From NCBI GenBank assembly GCA_965246945.1, contig CBDFFW010000001.1, forward strand, positions 1,550,001 through 1,614,000: DNA of 64,000 nt, in the 5' to 3' direction. Below are positions 1 to 9,018 of the stretch, in pieces (positions within the stretch are counted from its first letter, which is position 1; each line of letters begins with the position of its first letter). The notes under the pieces are model-generated. The model saw only the letters and a list, made by a program, of their open reading frames with translations. It was not told the DNA's origin and made no database searches. The position numbers were made by a program, and so were the translations under genes. The DNA is from CBDFFW01 sp965246945. GTDB lineage: Bacteria > Pseudomonadota > Alphaproteobacteria > UBA11073.

Positions 1-1257
1 GTTTATGATAAAGGCGTGTGGCGTGGTGAAGTGGCTCTATTGCATAAAGACGGGCATGAAATCCCCGTAAATCAGGTGCTGACTTTGTATAGAGATAAAA
101 GCGGCACGCCAATTTGTTTGACTACAATAATGCAGGATATTAGCGAGCGGAAAGCTGCTGAAAAGTCGCTGCAAAAAACTAACGAATTTTTCGATCTGAT
201 GATGGAAAATATTCCAGATATTGTGTTCGTTAAAGATAAAGACTTTCGGATCGTCAAAGCCAATAAAGCGTTTTTCGATATTTTCCCTGCAGATATTCGA
301 GATACAATCATTGGCACAACGATGGTGGAAAGCTTCCTACCAGAAGACGCCGATAACTTCTTGAAATATGACCGGCAAGCCTTTCTTGAAGGAAGTTCAG
401 AAACCATTGAAATAATCAGTCTACCAAATGTCGGGGTACGGCATATTTTTACTAAAAAGGTTCGCTTTGAAGATGCCAACAGCGATACTTTCATCCTTGG
501 CATTGCGCGTGACATCACAGAATTGAAGAAGGCTGAAGAGTATCGCAGCAGTTTGCTGGATCAATTGACCCAATCGAATAGCGAACTTGAACGCTTTGCG
601 TATGTGGCGTCCCATGATATGCAAGAACCCTTACGGATGATTGCCAATTTCAGTAGTTTAATTGCCGAGGAATATAGCGCTAAATTGGATGAGGCCGCAC
701 TGGAATACATTTCGATTGTTAAAGACTCTGCGGATCGTATGCAGCATATGATCGAAGATTTACTAGATTACTCGCGGGTTAAAAACGACCAAAGAATTGT
801 TACCAAAGTTGATGCAAATTTAGAATTAGCACATGTCCTGCAAAATTTAAGTTCTGCAATTAATGAACGGAGGGCGGTCGTTACCCATGATCAATTGCCA
901 AACTTTGCCGGCAATCCCGTACAATTCATGCGGCTGTTACAAAATTTTATTGGTAATGGGCTTAAATATCAAAAGGCCGATAATACTCCAATAATTCATA
1001 TTGGGGTAACCGACGAAGGCGATTATTGGTGTTTCTCAATTAAGGATAATGGCATTGGCATCAATGCTGATTTTATTAATGAAGTGTTCGAGCCATTTAA
1101 ACGTCTCCACGCTTGGGATGAATATAAAGGTTCCGGCATTGGCCTTGCGGTTTGCAAGCAAATCGTCGAAAGTCATGGCGGCAAGGTATGGGTGAACTCA
1201 ACTTTAAACCAAGGCAGTACCTTCTACTTTACAATTGCCAAGCGTCACCGAAATTAG
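1..1257 (+). CDS. PAS-domain sensor histidine kinase (5' end outside window)
   Basis: The frame is open from base 1, so the gene starts upstream of the window. What remains is the end of one PAS/PAC unit (ending near QDISERKAAEKSL), a complete second PAS domain, then a HisKA dimerisation domain with the H-box ASHDMQEPLR (phospho-accepting His codon at 613-615) and a HATPase domain. The ATPase domain has an N box (NFIGNGLKY), G1 (DNGIGI), an F box (FEPFKRL) and G2 (GSGIGLAVCK), so the kinase core is intact. The SHDMQEPLR H-box is of the kind seen in phytochrome-like and light/redox sensing kinases. The response regulator gene begins 8 bases after the stop and the pair is followed by a diguanylate cyclase, so the kinase probably feeds a c-di-GMP output. 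The ligand cannot be told from this part. Confidence 0.9.
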   Translation, partial: VYDKGVWRGEVALLHKDGHEIPVNQVLTLYRDKSGTPICLTTIMQDISERKAAEKSLQKTNEFFDLMMENIPDIVFVKDKDFRIVKANKAFFDIFPADIRDTIIGTTMVESFLPEDADNFLKYDRQAFLEGSSETIEIISLPNVGVRHIFTKKVRFEDANSDTFILGIARDITELKKAEEYRSSLLDQLTQSNSELERFAYVASHDMQEPLRMIANFSSLIAEEYSAKLDEAALEYISIVKDSADRMQHMIEDLLDYSRVKNDQRIVTKVDANLELAHVLQNLSSAINERRAVVTHDQLPNFAGNPVQFMRLLQNFIGNGLKYQKADNTPIIHIGVTDEGDYWCFSIKDNGIGINADFINEVFEPFKRLHAWDEYKGSGIGLAVCKQIVESHGGKVWVNSTLNQGSTFYFTIAKRHRN

Positions 1258-1265
1258 GAGAAATC

Positions 1266-1730
1266 ATGAGCATCAACACCACACAAAATAAAGGGCGGCC
1301 AGCCGAAATTTTATTGGTTGAAGATAATCGCGGTGATGTAATTCTGGTACAAAAAGCTTTTGGAAAAGCCAGCATTGATAATCACATCACAGTGGCAACC
1401 AATGGTAACCAAGCAATGGATATTTTGCGTCGCCGTGACAACTATGCTGATGCTTCTGTGCCTGATATTATCCTGCTGGATCTTAATTTACCGCAAAAAT
1501 CTGGGCGAAGTGTTTTGGCTGAAATTAAAGCAGATGAAAAATTAAAACGTATTCCCGTTATCATTATGAGCAGTTCACGCGCTGAAAAAGATGTTGTGAA
1601 TAGCTATGAGCTCCATGCTAATAGCTATATTGTTAAACCAGCAACACTGGAAAAATATGGTGAGGTAGTCAGCATGATCGAAAACTTTTGGTTTTCGATG
1701 GTGATCTTACCCAATGGCATGGAAGCCTAA
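1266..1730 (+). CDS. Single-domain CheY/Rcp1-like response regulator
   Basis: A 154-residue stand-alone receiver domain with no output domain. The acidic pocket (VED at 18-20), the phosphoacceptor Asp72 in LLDLNLP and the conserved lysine in YIVKPA are all present. It resembles the Rcp1-type regulators that pair with phytochrome-like kinases (family knowledge). The start ATG at 1266 is preceded by AGGAG at 1256-1260. A longer in-frame reading from about 1152 would run back through the kinase gene and is not credible. The gene lies 8 bases after the kinase and 2 bases before the REC-GGDEF gene, so the three are probably one operon. It most likely relays phosphate from the kinase. Confidence 0.9.
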   Translation: MSINTTQNKGRPAEILLVEDNRGDVILVQKAFGKASIDNHITVATNGNQAMDILRRRDNYADASVPDIILLDLNLPQKSGRSVLAEIKADEKLKRIPVIIMSSSRAEKDVVNSYELHANSYIVKPATLEKYGEVVSMIENFWFSMVILPNGMEA

Positions 1731-1732
1731 CA

Positions 1733-2689
1733 ATGGCCCGGTTTATTTCTGCTGCAGATCCACTTATCATTTTATTGGTGGAAGATGCTCGGGGTGACGC
1801 TATTTTGGTGGAAAAAGCCTTGGCCCAAGCTTTGCCCAATGCCTATAAATTACAGCGTGCTGAAAATTTGGCATCAGCATTACGAATGTTGCCTGAACAT
1901 GCCTTTGATGTGGTGCTGCTGGATCGTTCGTTACCAGATGTTTCGGGCTTTAGCGGTTTGCTAAGCATTCAAAACATGGCCCCCAAACTGCCAATCATTT
2001 TTCTTACTGCTTTCAAAGATGAAGCCATGGCGTTAAACGCGGTGGAGAATGGCGCACAAGATTATTTGTTTAAAGATAAGCTCGATGGTCACACCATCAA
2101 ACGGGCTATTCAATTTTCTATTCACCGAAAGCAATTTGAAAGCATATTAATCACACAAGCTAATTTTGATGCGTTGACTGGCATTGCCAATCGTACTTTA
2201 TTCGAAAGTCGTCTGGATATGGCGCTGGCCAGAACCAAACGTAATGATAACGGCGTCGGCGTTTTCTTCCTGGATCTTGATCGGTTTAAACAAGTCAACG
2301 ATCAGTTCGGCCACCTGGTAGGTGATCAATTATTGAAAGAAGTTGCTGAACGGTTAAAGCTGGCCATCCGCCCTTATGATACCGCCGCGCGTTTTGGTGG
2401 GGATGAATTTGCCTTGCTTATTGAAGGAATTACCAAATTGGAAGATTGCTCCGCAGTCGCCAAGAAAGTTTTACACAATATAGAAAAACCATTTGTAATC
2501 AATGGCAATACGTTAGAGATCGGTGCCAGCATTGGGATTAGTGTCTCTTTGCACGGCGTAGAAACACGAGAAGAATTGCTTGCAACTGCGGACGCAGCGA
2601 TGTATCAAGCCAAAGCAAGTAGTAGCAATAATGGATTTATGTTTGCTGAAACTAAAGAGATCAAAAGTCTCTTGATGTCAGTAAAATAG
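1733..2689 (+). CDS. Response regulator with GGDEF output (diguanylate cyclase)
   Basis: A 318-residue protein: an N-terminal receiver (about 9-130, phosphoacceptor Asp64 in VVLLDRSLPD) followed by a GGDEF domain (about 150-310). The signature is intact (RFGGDEFALL), and an RPYD sequence sits five residues upstream, which is the RxxD inhibitory I-site for product feedback. It should therefore condense two GTP into c-di-GMP when phosphorylated and be restrained by its product. I chose ATG 1733, two bases after the preceding stop, rather than an upstream in-frame codon at 1688 inside the previous gene. As last gene of the operon it is the natural output of the kinase. No EAL domain is seen. Confidence 0.92.
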   Translation: MARFISAADPLIILLVEDARGDAILVEKALAQALPNAYKLQRAENLASALRMLPEHAFDVVLLDRSLPDVSGFSGLLSIQNMAPKLPIIFLTAFKDEAMALNAVENGAQDYLFKDKLDGHTIKRAIQFSIHRKQFESILITQANFDALTGIANRTLFESRLDMALARTKRNDNGVGVFFLDLDRFKQVNDQFGHLVGDQLLKEVAERLKLAIRPYDTAARFGGDEFALLIEGITKLEDCSAVAKKVLHNIEKPFVINGNTLEIGASIGISVSLHGVETREELLATADAAMYQAKASSSNNGFMFAETKEIKSLLMSVK

Positions 2690-2727
2690 TTATTTTGAGC
2701 GAACAGAATTTGATATATTAAGTTTGA

Positions 2728-3292
2728 AGACAAGTTTACCACCATATTACAGAATTAAGCCAGCCAATAGCGTATTTTAATTTGCTTATTTATGGTCTGG
2801 AATTGTTAGCAGGATGGACAATGCAAACCTTTAATAAACTGCAAACCATTTTACCAACAGAAGCGGGCCGATTTGCTAGCTTTGGTTTGGTCAGGACAAA
2901 GGTCATTTGAGTCGCCTCGCTTATCTTGTGGAGGCTTATGCTTCGCATCCAGACAGTACGCGAAAGGCAAATGAAGCAGGATTTAATATCGTAGAACGAA
3001 TTCTTAAAGTGGTGCCTAAGATCAGTCAGCAAGCCGTTGCAGAAACCTTGCCGATAGTTGCAAAGTTTGCGCCCACGCTGGGAAGCGCCGAAAGAATCTT
3101 TAAAACTTTGATCGAGATGCCTCATGCTAAAACGCCTGAACTTGAAAGAGCTTTGCCGCTCTGATACCAGAATTATCACATTGGCAAACTTATAAAGATG
3201 TGAAAACAAACTACGCCCGGCTGCTAGCCGATATCTTTGACAATCCAACTGAAAGTCCCATCAACGCTGTAGGTAGCCCTGTGATAAGCTAA
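2728..3292 (+). pseudogene. Frameshifted remnant of an unrecognised helical protein
   Basis: Three consecutive stretches in three frames read as one protein. Frame 1 runs from about 2728 through an ATG at 2821 to about 2885. Frame 3 runs from about 2886 to 3155. Frame 2 runs from about 3155 to a TAA at 3290-3292. The first shift coincides with a tandem duplication of TTTGG at 2881-2890; removing one copy restores ASFGQDKGHLSRLAYL. The second is explained by loss of one T in a short T run near 3152, restoring LERAFAALIPELSHWQ. The rebuilt product is about 180 residues, helical and acidic, with no signal peptide or motif I recognise. It is probably a decayed gene; sequencing error is the alternative. 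Confidence 0.5.
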
Positions 3293-3322
3293 TCAGTTAC
3301 CAACGCACACAAACCTAATTCG

Positions 3323-3784
3323 TTGCTCATTTGCAAGGGCTTGCGCTCACACCGCCAGCACAAAGCAATCTTCTGCCATGGGCGCAATTTTCGTATCATC
3401 ATTTCCTGTGCTTTGTTGCTTCTGGCGCTATCAAGCTGCGCCAGCTATCTATCGAACACAGCCGATCCAAACCAGACAGAAAGCACGATAACGCAAACTA
3501 CCGATACCAGCGCCATGCGACAGGCAATCTACGATGCCAAAACCTTATGCGCGCAACAAAAATATCCAAAACAACATCGTAATTTCGAGCGCACCAAATG
3601 TGAAAATCAACACATTCGTGAGATTACCAGCTTACAATTAACCCCAGCAGATTTTCATGCCCTCAACAGCTTTCTGATTGACCGTCTGGACATCGCCGAT
3701 CAACTCGACCGCAAAACCATTACCACGCAACAAAGTGAAATTATGATTTTAAAAGCACAGCAGAAAACCTTACCTACTTATTAA
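3323..3784 (+). CDS. Small predicted lipoprotein of unknown function
   Basis: A 153-residue protein with a basic N-terminus, a hydrophobic stretch (about 24-37) and a lipobox LSSC with the acceptor Cys39, so it is probably exported and lipidated. The mature part is hydrophilic, Thr/Gln-rich and helical towards the C-terminus, with two further cysteines (in LCAQQ and KCENQ) that might form a disulfide. No family is recognised. The start is uncertain: the frame has no ATG near the signal peptide and the annotated start is a TTG at 3323 with a poor ribosome site, so the N-terminus could begin a few codons further in. The gene ends just before the convergent stop of the next gene (3785), with no room for a separate terminator. 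Confidence 0.6.
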   Translation: MLICKGLRSHRQHKAIFCHGRNFRIIISCALLLLALSSCASYLSNTADPNQTESTITQTTDTSAMRQAIYDAKTLCAQQKYPKQHRNFERTKCENQHIREITSLQLTPADFHALNSFLIDRLDIADQLDRKTITTQQSEIMILKAQQKTLPTY

Positions 3785-4798
3785 TTAAATGAAACCAATT
3801 TTATTTTTTAATGCTGCTGGAATTCTTTGTATATCTTCTTTCATATTTTCTATAAATATTTTGGATTGTAAATTATATAATTCAGGTGTATATAATCTTG
3901 TTTCCCAAAATTCATAAGCGCCACTTATGCCTTGGCTTAACTCGTTCCAAATTTCTTGAACCTTATCTTTGTATTTGTCTGGTTCCATCAAGCCTAAGAC
4001 TGTGTAATACCAAATATCATAGCAGAACTTAACGATATTACTTAATTCATTTGAGATTGGAAGGTTGTCAGCATAATCCTTTATCGCATTAGTATATTGC
4101 CCTAAAGAAAAAGCACTCGGATGGGGATCATCCCAAACTTGTTGAGGAAATTCATTAAGCCGAATTAAATTAATCCTGACAAAATGCATAACCGCTAGAA
4201 GCATAGGCATTTTATTTCTTAAACGGCGTAACAGTTGTAAAATATCTTCAAACCTTTCTAAATCATTATTTAGTGGTTGAGGTTGCTTTGATCTAAGCCC
4301 TAATGCAAATGGAATAATTACGATATCTTCTTTAATATTTTTAATACGAAAATCATTTTGAAAATCATAATTGAAAAATGAAACTTCGTTGGCAATTCTT
4401 TGCCAACTGTTGTATGCCTCGGGAAAACCACGGTTAAGCTCTGTCCATAACTTTTGCCCAATATGCAAATATTCAGGCATTTCAATAGCGAATAATGTAA
4501 TGCGCCAAATACCTGCAGCCCCATGCAAGAAATTTTCTTCTAAATCATTCTCGCTAGATTTTGTTGATAAATATTTATCAATTAAAATAATGTTGTTAGA
4601 TAAGTTTTTATTATCAATATCGCTATTTGACAAAATATCATCAGGCAACAAGTCATGTGCCTGTAAATAAATTCGCATGTAATGTGCTAAAGCAAGAGTG
4701 GTAGCAATTTCCTTATCAGGCATTGCTTTTAGACCATCTAACATAATGCAAAATTCATTATTTGCTTTGAGTTTTATTCTTGGTGGAAGGTTAGGCAT
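3785..4798 (-). CDS. Unrecognised protein with two tandem copies of a ~150-residue domain
   Basis: A 337-residue soluble protein with no signal peptide. Two halves are clearly homologous: the segment around IWRITLFAIEMPEY, KLWTELNRGFPEAYNSW and IKEDIVIIPFAL in the first half recurs as IWYYTVLGLMEPDKY, EIWNELSQGISGAYEFW and MKEDIQRIPAAL in the second. Each half ends with the same KEDI..IP element. The domain is alpha-helical and aromatic-rich; I do not recognise it. I chose ATG 4798 over the TTG at 4801. It lies 17 bases downstream of the Sel1-repeat gene on the same strand and is probably cotranscribed. A short stretch near its N-terminus (MLDGLKAMPDK) faintly resembles LIDGLKRMPYD of that neighbour, which may reflect a shared module. 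Confidence 0.65.
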   Translation of the reverse strand: MPNLPPRIKLKANNEFCIMLDGLKAMPDKEIATTLALAHYMRIYLQAHDLLPDDILSNSDIDNKNLSNNIILIDKYLSTKSSENDLEENFLHGAAGIWRITLFAIEMPEYLHIGQKLWTELNRGFPEAYNSWQRIANEVSFFNYDFQNDFRIKNIKEDIVIIPFALGLRSKQPQPLNNDLERFEDILQLLRRLRNKMPMLLAVMHFVRINLIRLNEFPQQVWDDPHPSAFSLGQYTNAIKDYADNLPISNELSNIVKFCYDIWYYTVLGLMEPDKYKDKVQEIWNELSQGISGAYEFWETRLYTPELYNLQSKIFIENMKEDIQRIPAALKNKIGFI

Positions 4799-4815
4799 CA
4801 ATTAGCTCACTTTAA

Positions 4816-7800
4816 TTAAGGTGCCAAATCATACAATCTTTGACCAGGGATATCTTCACTACTACCTCCGCCAGCTGGCTTATTTGTTTTTTGATTGTCT
4901 CCGCCTAAATAGGCTTTAACAATAGTTACTACTTCGCTTGCGCCTCTGATAAGACCAACTCCACCCAATATCGCGCCCAAACTAGGTTCAGCAATTGTAC
5001 CATCTGGTATTTTGTTTAATGGATTAGGGCCGGATGGCACTTCCACATATTGGTTTTTAATTACATATTCGCCGTTTTCAATTCCAATATGTTTGCTATG
5101 CCTGGCATTAATATCCTCTATAACTTTTACCTCTTCTCTCCGCTCAGCATAAAGTTGCAATGATTCGAGGCTCTTTTCAAATGCATCACCTTGAGCTTCT
5201 AAATACTTGCTTCTCTGCTCCATATGCTCTGCCGCTTCATTGTTTGATGATGGCGCAGGTGTAGTTGTAATGGTGTTGAAAAACAGATTATTGTCATTTG
5301 ATGGCGAACCGAAACTTGCTTGCCTTCTAAGAATGCTATCAATAACCGATGGCATTTCTCTGGTTTGCCGTTCTATTTCTTGACGTCTGGCAACCTCTAA
5401 CTGCGCTTGCGCTGTTCTATGTTGTTCCGCTGCTGCCTGTTCGCTGGCTACACGACTTGCCTCATATTCAGCGGAACGCCGGTCTGCATTTGCTCTGGCA
5501 GCTAGTGCTGCAGCTTGATCGGCTTGCCTTTGTGCTTCGATATAAGCATCATTTTGCTGGCGGCGTAAATCGTCTGCCTGTCGCTGTCTTTGTTCTGCTT
5601 CTTGTTGCGCTTGCCGCTCACGTTGTCTTTGAATCTCTAACTCATGTTGAGCATTTTGGTATGCTTGAGTTGCTTGATTTTGCCGTTCAGTCCCTTGCTG
5701 CGCTTCCCTTATTGATCTAGCCCTTTCCGCTGCTTCATGTGCCTGCCGCTGTGCTTCTGCGTAAAGCCTTTCTTGCTGCAAGCGTAATTCATCAGCACGT
5801 TTTTGCTGCTCTTGCGCTTCTCTCAAAGCTATTTGTTCTGCCTGCTGACGCCTTTCAATTTCCTGTTGTACTTGCCTAGCCCTTTCCGTCAGAATTTTTT
5901 GATTTTCTTCAGCTTGACGTAACTCATGGCTTTGAATTGGCAGTATTTCAGCAGCTCCTAAACCAACGCCGCCATCGCAAATAATTCCACGTTGGTTAAC
6001 GCGCCGAGGCACAAGTTGTAATTTATTACCAAACTTTTTTTGCGTTTGTTGAACGAAATACTCACGCTTTTGGCGTAATTCTCTCATCTGTTGATTGCCT
6101 AATGTATAACCATCCATTCGCAATTTTTCACAGGCGCGGCATAATGCTAACAGCTGCTTTAATCTTTCGAAAACTGGCATGGTAATGGCGATTTCATCAT
6201 ATTTATCTGTAAAATATTGTGCAGTTGCACCTACACTTGTTGATGGATCATTAGGCCTTACATCACGATTTTCCACGCCATTGCTAGATAAACTGATTTC
6301 AGAAGACTCAATAAACATTTTCGGATTTGCAATGGTAACGGAGGGACCAATTGCTGAAAGTTCAACAGAACCTAAAGTTAACATTAGGCGACCACCTGTA
6401 ATATCTGCCGCGCTTATACCATGAAAACCCTTTCTTTCAAAAGTCGTTAAAACTTCAGGCAATAAAGATAAATGCTTTTCGGGATCATAAGGCATTCTTT
6501 TTAAACCATCAATTAAAGATATATATTCGTTAGATCCCATTTCCTTCATAACATAATCTGTCCAATAAAAAGTTTTTCCAAAATCTGTGGCTGCTAGCCA
6601 TTCGACATTAAAAAACTCCTTCCTTTGAAATCGGTCTTCCCTCGGATCAAAACTCTCTTTAAACATTGATGATTCAAGGCTAAAAGCGGGACGAACAGGG
6701 CCTCTTGGATTCTCAACAAAAGCAAATATTAAAGCGATATCTACATCTTCTGGATAAACCATGGTAATGCGAGGATCATTGCTTACTGTCCCCGTTATCA
6801 CAGCTTCGCCATTATTAATTGCCACGTTACTTACTGCAACAAGCCCAGTCTTTTCATATGAAATCTCTTCTGGTTTGCCCGGTTGTATCCAACCCTCTTG
6901 ATATAACGCATTATAACGAGGTCCAGTATCTTTCACAGATTCTTTAATATCAATATAGGTTTGATTATGTTGCACTTTAGCTTTTGCAAGTACCCAACAT
7001 GCATCCCAATCCGCAGTGGTCGGGTGCTCTATAAGCCGATAAAACTCGAGTATTCGTTCAATTTTTAAGCTGTCATCTTTGGTAATAAGCTGAGGTTCAT
7101 TTTTGCATTTTTCTAAAAGTGTAGCTACATCGCTAACACGATAATATTTTCCTAGTTGTTGCGCTAAATGCTCGTTTGTAACTAAAGCAGGTAAACCATT
7201 AGGGAAAAATAATTCGATTAATTTTGGTTCAGCGCGCTCTAGTTGTTTTAATAGCTGTGTACGGCTTTGAACATCTACATTTGATTTGGTGCCCATGAAA
7301 AAATCATATAGTGCAGTAATAAACATAGCCTCGGTATTGTTAGCATCTGCTGCATGTGCAAAAAATTCCTGCGGCGTGATTAAATCCCTTCCTAATTTCG
7401 GATTGTATGTAATTAATCTGCCCGCTTCACACATAGCATAATTACTGCCTTTACGAGCAGCATACAAATAAATTTCTAATGCTTTCTCTGCATTAGGTTT
7501 CAAATTGCCTACACCACGAAAATGCGCAAGTGCTAAATTGGTTATGCCAATTAAATCATCAGCATCGGCTGATTTTTGATACCAATAAACAGCTTGGACC
7601 CAATCTTGCTGTACGCCTGTACCATTTTCATATGCTTTTCCTACATAAATGTAAGCATCAGCGTTTCCAGCATTAGCTGATTTTAGATGCCATTTAAAAG
7701 CTTCTTCAAAATTTTTTTCAACAATCCCACCACGAAGATAAAAGTTTCCTGCCGCATTCATTGCATCAATATGGCCTAGCTCAGCTGCTTGTTTGGCATA

Positions 7801-8289
7801 CTCAAAACTTTTTCTTAAACTTTTCTCTACACCTTCGCCCTGTTCATGCAATATTGCTAATTGATATATGCATTGCCTATCATTTAACTGAGCACCACGT
7901 TTAAAGAAATTTACCGCTCTACTTAAAAAATCAGTTTTTAATCCACGAAAATCATAATATGTCCATGCGACCTCTCTAATTGAATCAATGTCATCATTTT
8001 CTGCTGCACGTCTTTTCCAATCAAACGCATTTAAAGCATCTGGGTATTCTAACTCTGCAAGTTTTTTCATGCTTTTCACATGGCCAGCCTCAGCACATTG
8101 CAAAAATAATGGGATTGCAAGTTCTCGGCTTTCTTCCTTCAAATAATGCTCTGCTTGCGCGTAAATTTTATCGACCGTTAGCTGCACTTGCTGCGGCGAT
8201 ACAGCTGCCTCATTCGAAGCGCCTGGAAAAAACCGTTCTTTAATTGATTTCCAAAAATTCCATAAAATACTGTTTTGCAAAAATGGCAT
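4816..8289 (-). CDS. Large Sel1-repeat and coiled-coil protein of unknown function
   Basis: An 1157-residue protein in four parts. Residues about 40-310 form a run of Sel1-like (TPR-related) repeats, for example GEGVEKSLRKSFEYAKQAAELGHIDAM and its repeats, which normally mediate protein binding. Residues about 440-800 are a globular region without a family I can name (TDFGKTFYWTDYVMK, MPVFERLKQLLALCRACE). Residues about 800-1000 are an Arg/Gln/Glu/Ala-rich coiled coil. The tail holds a Gly/Ala-rich, weakly hydrophobic stretch (PSLGAILGGVGLIRG) and a Gly-rich linker. No signal peptide is evident. It could be a scaffold or an effector-like protein. It is followed on the same strand by the duplicated-domain gene. 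It sits next to the left border of the phage-like element but has ordinary low-GC composition. Confidence 0.75.
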   Translation of the reverse strand: MPFLQNSILWNFWKSIKERFFPGASNEAAVSPQQVQLTVDKIYAQAEHYLKEESRELAIPLFLQCAEAGHVKSMKKLAELEYPDALNAFDWKRRAAENDDIDSIREVAWTYYDFRGLKTDFLSRAVNFFKRGAQLNDRQCIYQLAILHEQGEGVEKSLRKSFEYAKQAAELGHIDAMNAAGNFYLRGGIVEKNFEEAFKWHLKSANAGNADAYIYVGKAYENGTGVQQDWVQAVYWYQKSADADDLIGITNLALAHFRGVGNLKPNAEKALEIYLYAARKGSNYAMCEAGRLITYNPKLGRDLITPQEFFAHAADANNTEAMFITALYDFFMGTKSNVDVQSRTQLLKQLERAEPKLIELFFPNGLPALVTNEHLAQQLGKYYRVSDVATLLEKCKNEPQLITKDDSLKIERILEFYRLIEHPTTADWDACWVLAKAKVQHNQTYIDIKESVKDTGPRYNALYQEGWIQPGKPEEISYEKTGLVAVSNVAINNGEAVITGTVSNDPRITMVYPEDVDIALIFAFVENPRGPVRPAFSLESSMFKESFDPREDRFQRKEFFNVEWLAATDFGKTFYWTDYVMKEMGSNEYISLIDGLKRMPYDPEKHLSLLPEVLTTFERKGFHGISAADITGGRLMLTLGSVELSAIGPSVTIANPKMFIESSEISLSSNGVENRDVRPNDPSTSVGATAQYFTDKYDEIAITMPVFERLKQLLALCRACEKLRMDGYTLGNQQMRELRQKREYFVQQTQKKFGNKLQLVPRRVNQRGIICDGGVGLGAAEILPIQSHELRQAEENQKILTERARQVQQEIERRQQAEQIALREAQEQQKRADELRLQQERLYAEAQRQAHEAAERARSIREAQQGTERQNQATQAYQNAQHELEIQRQRERQAQQEAEQRQRQADDLRRQQNDAYIEAQRQADQAAALAARANADRRSAEYEASRVASEQAAAEQHRTAQAQLEVARRQEIERQTREMPSVIDSILRRQASFGSPSNDNNLFFNTITTTPAPSSNNEAAEHMEQRSKYLEAQGDAFEKSLESLQLYAERREEVKVIEDINARHSKHIGIENGEYVIKNQYVEVPSGPNPLNKIPDGTIAEPSLGAILGGVGLIRGASEVVTIVKAYLGGDNQKTNKPAGGGSSEDIPGQRLYDLAP

Positions 8290-8424
8290 TATGGCCTCCC
8301 GTGGCGGGTTGCGGTTTAATATACAACGGAAGGTAGCACAGACTGCCTGACAAATGAAAAGGTTACATTAAAGATAGGAATTTTGTCATTTTATGGCAAA
8401 ATAACCAAAATGATGAAAGTCAAC

Positions 8425-8440
8425 GGTATTTCAAAATACC
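8425..8440. other. Perfect 7-bp hairpin at the left flank of the phage-like element
   Basis: GGTATTT and AAATACC face each other across two bases. A wider imperfect pairing (GGCAAAATA near 8393 with TATTTTGCC near 8444) encloses it. It lies just downstream of the last element gene on the minus strand. There is no U-tract on either side, so calling it a terminator is tentative. Confidence 0.3.
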
Positions 8441-8457
8441 AGCTATTTTGCCTCAAT

Positions 8458-8802
8458 TTAAGCTGCCACCGTACTAACCCCATCCAGCCGCACACGAGCG
8501 ATGGTCGTACCATTGCCAGCCGCCAAAATCGTTACACCAATCGGCACCATGCCGGTGGCGGGTGCCACAGCCTGACTGTTGGTGGCATCCCACGAAACGC
8601 GACCACCGGCGGTTAGCACGGCATTGGCCGCTTTTGGCAAATCGTAAACGCCGGTGGTGGCCAGTTCGACGCTTTCGCCTTGTGCGGCATCCTTGGCGGC
8701 GATGCCGAATAGATTGCCAATGACTACGCCCTGGCCAGAAGCCACGCCGCCAGATGGCGCGGTGACAGTGATCATATTGCCGGATTGGATAAAGTTTTTC
8801 AT
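8458..8802 (-). CDS. DUF2190 family phage capsid-associated protein
   Basis: A 114-residue Ala/Gly/Val-rich beta protein. The features ITVTAPSGGVASGQGVVIGNLFG near the start, the middle segment with GVYDLPKA and the closing VRLDG match DUF2190, a small protein found next to phage major capsid genes and thought to be a head decoration protein (family knowledge). The start ATG at 8802 lies 3 bases after the stop of the connector gene. It is the last gene of the head cluster on this strand. In a complete phage tail genes would follow; here the element ends and a low-GC chromosomal gene begins within 170 bases. Confidence 0.8.
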   Translation of the reverse strand: MKNFIQSGNMITVTAPSGGVASGQGVVIGNLFGIAAKDAAQGESVELATTGVYDLPKAANAVLTAGGRVSWDATNSQAVAPATGMVPIGVTILAAGNGTTIARVRLDGVSTVAA

Positions 8803-8805
8803 AGA

Positions 8806-9015
8806 TTACACTCCTTTGCTTGAATTGATTTGCACTTGGGTGACGCGGCCTGCCTGGCCAGTGATGCGGCGTTCCAGATCGGCAAGGGCGGCGGCCATTT
8901 CAGCATCGCTGCCATACACCACGCGCTTGCCGTCATATTCGAGTTGCCGCAGACCAGCATAACGCGCTTGCAGCAACGCATCGCGCCAGGCGGTTAGTTC
9001 TGTGATATTCGACAT
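8806..9015 (-). CDS. gpW-like phage head-tail connector protein
   Basis: A 69-residue protein starting with helix ELTAWRDALLQARYAG, a short beta part (LEYDGKRVVYGS), then helix MAAALADLERRI, the arrangement of lambda gpW-family head-completion proteins that plug the portal and join it to the tail. It starts 3 bases after the capsid gene's stop and is followed 3 bases later by the DUF2190 gene, so all three are probably translated from one message. For a satellite lacking tails this connector would be where a helper phage tail is docked (inference). Confidence 0.75.
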   Translation of the reverse strand: MSNITELTAWRDALLQARYAGLRQLEYDGKRVVYGSDAEMAAALADLERRITGQAGRVTQVQINSSKGV

Positions 9016-9018
9016 GGC

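Noticed and set aside
2790..3248. Minus-strand open frame of 152 codons over the remnant
   Set aside because: Its product is Arg/Ser/Phe-rich without any domain-like pattern, and the plus strand carries coherent protein text in shifted frames.
8425..8440. Rho-independent terminator for the phage head operon
   Set aside because: The stem is short and AT-rich and lacks a following U-tract, so it is listed only as a hairpin.
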